DNA of 33,021 nucleotides, from NCBI GenBank assembly GCA_910586675.1, contig CAJUJO010000017.1:1-33021 (forward strand). The letters are read 5' to 3'. The notes under the pieces are model-generated. The model had not been told where the DNA came from. It saw only the letters and a list, made by a program, of their open reading frames with translations, and searched no databases. A program made the position numbers and the translations under genes. Source of the stretch: an uncultured Christensenellaceae bacterium. GTDB lineage: Bacteria; Bacillota; Clostridia; Christensenellales; Borkfalkiaceae. Below, piece by piece: positions 26,754 to 33,021 of this stretch (the first letter of the stretch is position 1; the number at the start of each line of letters is the position of its first letter).

Positions 26754-29700
26754 ATGGGAAGAAATGATAAACCTAAAAAAGTAATGGGGGGGGGTAAAAC
26801 TTCTAATAGTTTTAAGTTAAAGGCAACGCGCGCGGTTTTGTTTCCGCTGTGCGTGTTTATGCTGTTTGCGTGCGTGTTTTTTTCCGCGCCCGTGAGCAGC
26901 TTTTTTTCTAACGCGTTTACGAGCGGAACAACGCCCGCTTCCATCGGCTCTTTAACTTTTGCCGATTACGATACCCGCACGGACGGACAGGTGTTTGACC
27001 CCGTTGTATTAAATAAATTATACGATATGGCATTGGGAACAAACGGGAAGGGAAGTTATAAGAAACTTTACGACACGGTTAATTCTTCGAATAGTACGAT
27101 TCGTGGGAGTGCTTTGGATGCTTCAAAGAGGGATTGGACGCAACCGCATAGTATGGATTTTGCTGCAATCAGTCAAGGTACGGCGGGTGATGTAGGAACT
27201 AAAGTGAGCGCTCCTAACCCGATAACGGTAGAATTCGGTGGCTTCGAGTGGAGTGTGGTATATCTTACAACCAATACGACCAGCCAAACTGACGGTAAAC
27301 CTGATTTAATAGCTACGCTTTGGGCGACGAATATAATTGATAAACCGGACGGATCCAATTGGTTTGATCCTTTTAACAGTTTTAAGAAAGCGCCTAATTC
27401 AGCTACAGATCCGTATATTTCCAGTGTGTATTCTACAAGTAAGCTGCGTGTGGAAAGTTTGAATGCGGCGGGAACGCATAACGTAAATTATGCGGTTAGC
27501 GCAACAAGCCGAACGGGTGTGGTGTCTCAGTCGGCGCGGGAAGCCAATCAATTTGCTCATCTTACCATGGATGCGGCTTCGTTTTCCAATTCTGCAGACG
27601 GAAAAAAGAGTTTGACTAAGTATCTTGTCCAACCGAAACATTTACTTTATCAAGAAAAGGAAAATGCAGTTTGGGCAAGTTTGAATAGATCTTATAGTGT
27701 TTATTTGTTGCCTAGCGAAGCTTGGGGGATTCCGGATTCCTCATTTCAAAATGATGGTGGAAAGTGTGGCTGGAATCCTGGCGCTTATGCGAATTATTCG
27801 CCATTAAGCAACACCAGTAGTCCTGCATATTCTACGTATAATGAATGGGCAAATGACTATCTTTGGCTACCTTCTTTAACGGAAATCGGATATAATGATA
27901 ACGTAACTCATGCAAACGGCGTTACTGAAAAGGGCACAAGTTTATGGGGAATTCCGAACGGGCATGATATTCAAAAGGCAAGGGATTATTATTGGACGCG
28001 TTCCGGAGCACATCATAACTCGAAACAAGCTATCCTTATCGATGATACGGGTAGACTTATGTATCGTATGGACTCTAATTGCGGTGTAAATTCGTTAAAT
28101 GCCATTCGTCCCGCCTTGCATTTGAATTTAACGAAAGCCGCGGCGGCAATCGTGGATATTCCCGAACAACCGGAGAATAGTAAGCCGACGTACAGCGGAG
28201 TAGAACAGACAATAGACTTAACGGCGTTCACGAACTTCGACGCAAATAAAATGTACGTAACGAACATTGTAAAGAAGGATACGAGCGCGGGGACGGTATC
28301 GCCGTCGGTAGACATGTCGGAATCGGACGCGACGAAGCGGAAGAAAGTAAAGGTAACGGACGCAGGCACGTATACCGTAACGTTAAAGGCAAAGACGGGA
28401 ACGGTAAACGGGGTCGCGAACAGTCAATATTTTTGGAGCGAGCGCACGCCGCCGAGCGATCCAACCGAAACCACGATTGAATTCGTTGTGAAGAAGAAGC
28501 AACTAACGCCGCCGGTGATATCGAGCACGGACGGAGACAAGACGTACAACGGAAGCAAGCAGAGAATCGAAATCACGGGTTATCCGAATACAAAGGTGGC
28601 AGACAGTGCGAGTCCGCCTAATTACGCATATCCTGTAGATCCTATGAGCGTGGTAGTAAGCGCGAAGCGAGGCGAGAGCGCGTACACGCCGGGGTATACG
28701 GTGGTAACGAAGACGAGCGCAGACAACAACGGAACGTTGACGCTGGAATTTCGGGACGCGGCGGAATACACGGTAACGTTCAGTATAGCGGACACGGTCA
28801 ATTACGAATGGGCGGACAAGGAGACGAACGGCGCGGCGACGCGGGAAACGACGTACAGTGTGAAGCCGAAGCAGCTGAGCTTCAGCTACGAGACGGACTA
28901 CAAAGCGGGAACGGCGGAGGAAGACAAGACGAAGCTGAGCTGGACGGCAACGGACGGATACAGTGCAACGTTCACGGTAGGGGAGATCTACACGGGAACG
29001 GATACGGAGTTTCCGACGGCGGACGGAGTAAAGATCAAGCTGAAGCTGGGAAAGACTGGGGACAGCAGTTTCAGCGCGGAGATCAAGGGGAGCTTTGACG
29101 GCAGCACGGGAAAGAGCGAGATAATATTGGACAGCAGCGCATTTCCGGGCAGCAAATACGCGCCGGGGACGTATCCGATCACGTTCGAGATGGACGACAA
29201 CGCGAGCGGGTCGGGAGAGAACGGGAACTATAGTTTTGCAGACGCGTTAACCTCGTGGAACAATAAGGCGCTGGTGATCACGGCGTCGGGTGCGGGATTA
29301 GAGGAGTATACGTTCACGTACACGAAGAAGAAGGACAACGCGACGAATGCGGAGGGAAGCGACGGCACGCCGGTAATAGGTAGCGTGGATATGGCGTTGC
29401 CTGCGGGGAATAAGCTGTCGTACAGCTATGACGAGGACTTAAAGAAAGGGTACGTATACGAGCTGAACGTCGACACGACGGAATTTGCGGGCGCGCATAT
29501 CAAGATAGACGAGAGCCGCGGAGACGAAGGATTTGTAGGCGGATATAAGAATCAGCGAGCGAGTAAAGCGGGGAAGTACAAGACGGTAGTAGCGCTGGTA
29601 ACGACGTCGGACGATTACCTGTTCCAGAAGGAAGACGGAAGCACGAGCAAGACGCTGGAAGTGGAGATCGAATGGGAAATCGAGAAGCTGAGTGTAGAGC

Positions 29701-32700
29701 TGGACGGAATCGAGTGGCAGTACGCCGGGAAAGACGGCACGGCGGTGTACGCGAAGTGGGATAAGAGCGCGAACGGCGGAGCCGGCGGATGGGTATATGC
29801 GGACGGAAAAGGCGGATATACGGCAACGGAAGCGAGCTTAGAGTGGAAGAGCGGGAACTATACGTTAACGCTGGGGAACCTGCCGGGGGGAGTAACGGTA
29901 AAGAACGGAAGCTCGTACGTGGGGAACCAGGAGAAGTACGTAGGGAAGTACACGGCGAAGGTAAGCGCGTCGGCGCTGGTGTACGACAAGGAGAATTACA
30001 ACACGGTAAGCATACCGGATTTGAGCTGGAGCATCGGAAAGGCGAAGATCGAACTGAGCGAGAACACGTGGGACGTAGACGAGACGACGGCGGGAGGGGA
30101 GGACGATAAGATCTTCTATCTACCGCACGTGATAAGCGTATACGACGGAGTAGGGATCGAGTACGAGATCTACGATCTGGGTACGACGAAGCCGCCGGAG
30201 ACGATAACGAATCTGGGCAGCAAAATCGAGCTGAGCGCAATCGAATGGAAGAACGGAACGGTACATTACTACTGCGTGAAGGCGGTGATCAAGAGCGGGT
30301 TAAGCTCGGACGGAGTAACGGCGTGGGAAGACGCGCTGATGTTCGTGGACGAAGAGGGGAACGAGATCAAGGACACGACGGACAACATCAACAAGCTGAT
30401 CAAGGAATTCACGACGGGAGACAACCGAACGCCGGTGCAGGTAACGGGCACCTTGCAGGTAACGTACGACGGGAAAGCGCACGGAACGTTAAAGACTGCG
30501 GGGAATCCGAAGGGCGAAATCGAAGTCAAAGTCGGAGAGAACACGTTCAGCGACGTGGAGCTGGTGTGGTACGAGTATTCGGAAAGCGCGACGGGACATA
30601 AGGGAACGCCGGTAGGTAGCGCGCCAACCGCGGCGGGAAAATACACGATCGAAATCAAACTGAAAGAGAGCGCGACGGAAGATTACGTGCTGATGAAGCA
30701 GACGCTGACGTTCGAGATCGAGAAGTTTAAGTTTGACATGACGGGAGTGAAGTGGGGGTATCTGGAGCCGAAGAAGGACGAAACGGGTAAGCCGGTATTG
30801 GACAAAGACGGAAATCCGGTGATGGAAGAAGTGGAGTTCAATCCCGGGGTGCCGCTGCCGTACAAGGTAAAGCTGGATAAAGACGGGAAGCCCGTAATAG
30901 GCGAAAACGGAAAGCCTGTAGCGGAAGAGTACGAGCTCGTCTTAATCGGACTGCCGAAGGGAGACGCGAACGGAGACGAGGAAGCGAGGCTGCTGGCGGA
31001 GATGTTTGAAGCGAGCGGACTTGGCGGAAGCTACTACGGAGGGAACGGGGTATTCACGCTGAGCGGAAACAAAGCGAGCGCGGTAACGGGAGGCGTATCG
31101 AACAAGGCGCAGTACGTGATAGACGCGAGCAAGCTTGGGGACAATTTCGAGCTGCACGGAATGCCGAACGCGACGGAGCTACCGAACGCGGGAAAGACGT
31201 TAGACTGGAAGATCGAAGCGAAGAAGTTAAAGAAGCCGGAGGACAGCAGCGGAGCGCTGGTGTTCAGCGGCAGCGCGCAGGAATTGCTGAAAGCGGCGGG
31301 GCTGGACGCGAACGAGCAGGGGATCTACTATACGGTAACGGCGTTGAAGGTAGTAACGCCGGACGGAGAATTGCAGGTATTGGATCCGAAAGAAATCGGG
31401 AATTGCAAGGACGCGGGGGAATACCGAATCACGGCGGCGTTGACGGATACGAACAACTTGCGCTGGGACGACAACGGAATCCTGAAGACGGCGGCGCAGC
31501 AGTTCAAAGTAACGGTAGGCGTGCTGGAACTAACGGTATCGGATTGGTCGGGGGACGGAAAGGAGCCGTGGGTACCGATCTTCGGGAACGGCGAGGAAGA
31601 AGTGCCGAAGGTATGGCGGAGCGAAATCGAGGACAGCTACGGGAATATTTATTTAGACGACAGTTATCAGGATAAGGTTGGGGAGACGTTCACGCAGCGG
31701 CTGATCGCGACGGAAGGGAACGAAAAGAACGTAACGTTCAAATACGGAGCGGGAGTAGAGGAAGAGAAGCGGTTCACGATCCTGAGCGACGAAACGGTGC
31801 CGGTGCAAAAGCCGAAGGTAGAAGAAGTCAATAAAAAGGAAGGGTATACGGGGAAGGAACAGAGTTTTCTGCCGGAAGGGTTGAGCGCGCTGCTAGGGAA
31901 CGGAAGAGCGAAGGTATACGCGGTAGACGAAGAGGGAAAGGAGACGGAGGTAGACGAGAAATACTTCACGCAGGTGAACGCAGGGAAATACAGAGTACGG
32001 ATTCGGTTGCAGGGAGTGTACGTGTGGTCGGATACGGAAGACAAAACGCCGCTGGACTTCGAGTTCGAGATCGAGGCGGCAGAAATCAGTCCCGAATGGA
32101 AGACGGATAAAGACGGAAAGCCGGTGGCGGAAGCGCCGGCGGGATACGAGCACCTGGGGGAGATATACGAATACCATTATTACGACGCGGACGGGAATGA
32201 AGTGTCGGAGAAAGAGCTGCAAGGCGGAGTAGAGTATACGGTAGGAGTAAGCATAAAGGAGGAGTATAAGAACAACTTCATCCTGCAAGACAAGACGGGG
32301 AATACGCCGGCCGACGGGGTAGTGAGAAGCGAGGATACGTACACGCCGGAATCGACGGGGCTGATGCAGAACGTGATGGGGTTGCCGCTGTGGCTGTGGC
32401 TGATCATACTGCTGGTAGTGTTAATCCTGTTGATTTTGATTATCGTAATGATCGCGAAGAAGCGGAAGAAGAGCAAGGAAGCGAAGGCGCTGAACGCGGA
32501 GAAGCAGGAAGAAAAAGACAGAATCGAAGCGGAGAAGCGGGAGCGTGAGGAAGAGAAGCGCAGGAAGGAAGAAGAGCGTGAGGAAGAGAAACGCAGAAAA
32601 GAAGAGGAGCGGTTAGAAGAAAAGCGCAGAAAGGAAGAGGAGCGTGAAGAAGAGAAGCGCCGCCGCGAAGAAGAGCGGGAAGAGGAGAAACGCCGCAGGG

Positions 32701-33021
32701 AAGATCGAATGGAAGACGAGCGGCGGAGAATGGAAGACGAGCGGAGAAGGCGGGAAGAAATGGCAGCGGCAAGCGCGTTGAACAGCATGGCGAATCCGAT
32801 GAATAATATGAACGGAATGCAGGGAGGAATGGGAATGCAGCAGGGTGCGTATATGCCGCCGCAAATGCCGATGCAAGCGCCGCAGCCGTACGTGGCGCCG
32901 CAGATGCCGTATGGGCAGCAGTATGCGCCGTACGCGCCGCAGCCTCAGCCGCCCGTACAACCTCAACCGCAACCTCAGACGGTGTACGTGGAGCGAAGCA
33001 GCGGCGGAAGCCGAGGCGACG
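26754..33021 (+). CDS. Giant surface protein C, phase-variable, ON, cut by the window end
   Basis: From ATG 26754 the frame stays open for 2089 codons to the end of the window, so the C-terminus is missing. The stub MGRNDKPKKVMGGGKTSNS contains the G9 run. A membrane helix follows at about 24-46, then an N-terminal domain with DYLWLPSLTEIGY (27855-27893), a YYWTRSG element and IRPALHLNL (28104-28130). A long series of MBG-like Ig modules matches protein B through most of its second half, including LPKGDANGD and the membrane-proximal YHYYDADGNEV. A second membrane helix is at about 1880-1902, then KKRKK, six 11-residue ER/K repeats and a Met/Asn/Pro/Gln-rich segment ending QPQTVYVERS, as in B (QPQTVYIDRG). 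Codon use changes sharply near 28190. The likely role is adhesin or receptor. Confidence 0.92.
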   Translation, partial: MGRNDKPKKVMGGGKTSNSFKLKATRAVLFPLCVFMLFACVFFSAPVSSFFSNAFTSGTTPASIGSLTFADYDTRTDGQVFDPVVLNKLYDMALGTNGKGSYKKLYDTVNSSNSTIRGSALDASKRDWTQPHSMDFAAISQGTAGDVGTKVSAPNPITVEFGGFEWSVVYLTTNTTSQTDGKPDLIATLWATNIIDKPDGSNWFDPFNSFKKAPNSATDPYISSVYSTSKLRVESLNAAGTHNVNYAVSATSRTGVVSQSAREANQFAHLTMDAASFSNSADGKKSLTKYLVQPKHLLYQEKENAVWASLNRSYSVYLLPSEAWGIPDSSFQNDGGKCGWNPGAYANYSPLSNTSSPAYSTYNEWANDYLWLPSLTEIGYNDNVTHANGVTEKGTSLWGIPNGHDIQKARDYYWTRSGAHHNSKQAILIDDTGRLMYRMDSNCGVNSLNAIRPALHLNLTKAAAAIVDIPEQPENSKPTYSGVEQTIDLTAFTNFDANKMYVTNIVKKDTSAGTVSPSVDMSESDATKRKKVKVTDAGTYTVTLKAKTGTVNGVANSQYFWSERTPPSDPTETTIEFVVKKKQLTPPVISSTDGDKTYNGSKQRIEITGYPNTKVADSASPPNYAYPVDPMSVVVSAKRGESAYTPGYTVVTKTSADNNGTLTLEFRDAAEYTVTFSIADTVNYEWADKETNGAATRETTYSVKPKQLSFSYETDYKAGTAEEDKTKLSWTATDGYSATFTVGEIYTGTDTEFPTADGVKIKLKLGKTGDSSFSAEIKGSFDGSTGKSEIILDSSAFPGSKYAPGTYPITFEMDDNASGSGENGNYSFADALTSWNNKALVITASGAGLEEYTFTYTKKKDNATNAEGSDGTPVIGSVDMALPAGNKLSYSYDEDLKKGYVYELNVDTTEFAGAHIKIDESRGDEGFVGGYKNQRASKAGKYKTVVALVTTSDDYLFQKEDGSTSKTLEVEIEWEIEKLSVELDGIEWQYAGKDGTAVYAKWDKSANGGAGGWVYADGKGGYTATEASLEWKSGNYTLTLGNLPGGVTVKNGSSYVGNQEKYVGKYTAKVSASALVYDKENYNTVSIPDLSWSIGKAKIELSENTWDVDETTAGGEDDKIFYLPHVISVYDGVGIEYEIYDLGTTKPPETITNLGSKIELSAIEWKNGTVHYYCVKAVIKSGLSSDGVTAWEDALMFVDEEGNEIKDTTDNINKLIKEFTTGDNRTPVQVTGTLQVTYDGKAHGTLKTAGNPKGEIEVKVGENTFSDVELVWYEYSESATGHKGTPVGSAPTAAGKYTIEIKLKESATEDYVLMKQTLTFEIEKFKFDMTGVKWGYLEPKKDETGKPVLDKDGNPVMEEVEFNPGVPLPYKVKLDKDGKPVIGENGKPVAEEYELVLIGLPKGDANGDEEARLLAEMFEASGLGGSYYGGNGVFTLSGNKASAVTGGVSNKAQYVIDASKLGDNFELHGMPNATELPNAGKTLDWKIEAKKLKKPEDSSGALVFSGSAQELLKAAGLDANEQGIYYTVTALKVVTPDGELQVLDPKEIGNCKDAGEYRITAALTDTNNLRWDDNGILKTAAQQFKVTVGVLELTVSDWSGDGKEPWVPIFGNGEEEVPKVWRSEIEDSYGNIYLDDSYQDKVGETFTQRLIATEGNEKNVTFKYGAGVEEEKRFTILSDETVPVQKPKVEEVNKKEGYTGKEQSFLPEGLSALLGNGRAKVYAVDEEGKETEVDEKYFTQVNAGKYRVRIRLQGVYVWSDTEDKTPLDFEFEIEAAEISPEWKTDKDGKPVAEAPAGYEHLGEIYEYHYYDADGNEVSEKELQGGVEYTVGVSIKEEYKNNFILQDKTGNTPADGVVRSEDTYTPESTGLMQNVMGLPLWLWLIILLVVLILLILIIVMIAKKRKKSKEAKALNAEKQEEKDRIEAEKREREEEKRRKEEEREEEKRRKEEERLEEKRRKEEEREEEKRRREEEREEEKRRREDRMEDERRRMEDERRRREEMAAASALNSMANPMNNMNGMQGGMGMQQGAYMPPQMPMQAPQPYVAPQMPYGQQYAPYAPQPQPPVQPQPQPQTVYVERSSGGSRGD
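26786..26794 (+). repeat. Poly-G tract (G9) in gene C, in frame
   Basis: The run starts with the G of an internal ATG codon (codon 11) and codes for Met-Gly-Gly-Gly. With ten G's the next codon is TAA at once. With eight the frame ends at TAA after nine more codons (GTA AAA CTT ... AGT TAA). Only 6, 9 or 12 G's keep the gene open. Confidence 0.95.
32544..32741 (+). repeat. Six 33-base units coding an 11-residue ER/K helix repeat (gene C tail)
   Basis: Six units match the gene B array one for one (REEEKRRKEEE twice, RLEEKRRKEEE, REEEKRRREEE, REEEKRRREDR, MEDERRRMEDE). Unit number and order are conserved between the two genes, which points to gene duplication rather than independent expansion. 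Confidence 0.92.

Noticed and set aside
26735..26767. A ten-codon upstream reading frame overlapping the gene C start
   Set aside because: It lacks a ribosome binding site and has no counterpart before gene B, so it is probably chance.
13499..28140. A diversity-generating retroelement acting on the lectin-like N-terminal domains
   Set aside because: No reverse transcriptase gene and no template/variable repeat pair is visible in the window, and the domain is N-terminal, not at the gene's 3' end.

Overview
The window reads as a chromosomal segment of an anaerobic Gram-positive bacterium, probably a gut-type member of the Clostridia. The grounds are a rubrerythrin with a flavodoxin-like partner, AGGAGG-type ribosome binding sites, sigma-A-type promoters with 17-base spacers, lipoproteins with LAGC/LAAC lipoboxes, and very large surface proteins built from repeated Ig-like (MBG-type) modules. 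The species cannot be named from the sequence alone.

Layout. (1) Positions 1-1250, minus strand: a two-gene oxidative-stress unit (rubrerythrin, then an NADPH-dependent FMN reductase-like flavoprotein) with a consensus promoter and a probable terminator. (2) Positions 1356-13321, plus strand: a compact operon coding for a DUF4175-like membrane protein, a MoxR AAA+ ATPase, a DUF58 protein, a BatA-like membrane vWA protein, a larger membrane protein with two vWA domains, and two lipoproteins. It ends in a strong intrinsic terminator. (3) Positions 13425-33021, plus strand: three giant paralogous surface protein genes, called A, B and C here. A has its own promoter and terminator. B is followed by a gene for a cytosolic 'tail-only' paralogue and a small coiled-coil gene, then a terminator. 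C has its own promoter and runs off the window.

The main discovery is in part 3. All three giant genes carry a run of exactly nine G's about ten codons after the start codon, before the first membrane segment. In each, only one of the three possible reading frames continues; both others stop within a few codons of the run. B and C are in frame (ON). A is out of frame by one base (OFF), and a tenth G (or loss of two) would restore an 1852-residue protein. This is the signature of slipped-strand phase variation, and it implies an eight-state combinatorial switch of surface proteins.

The three proteins share one plan: short cytosolic stub with Gly-Gly-Gly, signal/anchor helix, an N-terminal domain ending in a (V/I)RPALHLNL motif (DUF6273-like by pattern), a long stalk of MBG-like Ig modules, a second membrane helix, a basic stop-transfer patch, a highly charged ER/K helix repeat, and (in the parts visible) low-complexity and coiled-coil segments. 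A bacterial surface protein with a 336-406 residue structured cytosolic tail is unusual, and the free-standing tail-like gene beside B suggests an intracellular partner network. The MoxR/vWA operon may serve assembly of such envelope proteins, but that link rests only on position.
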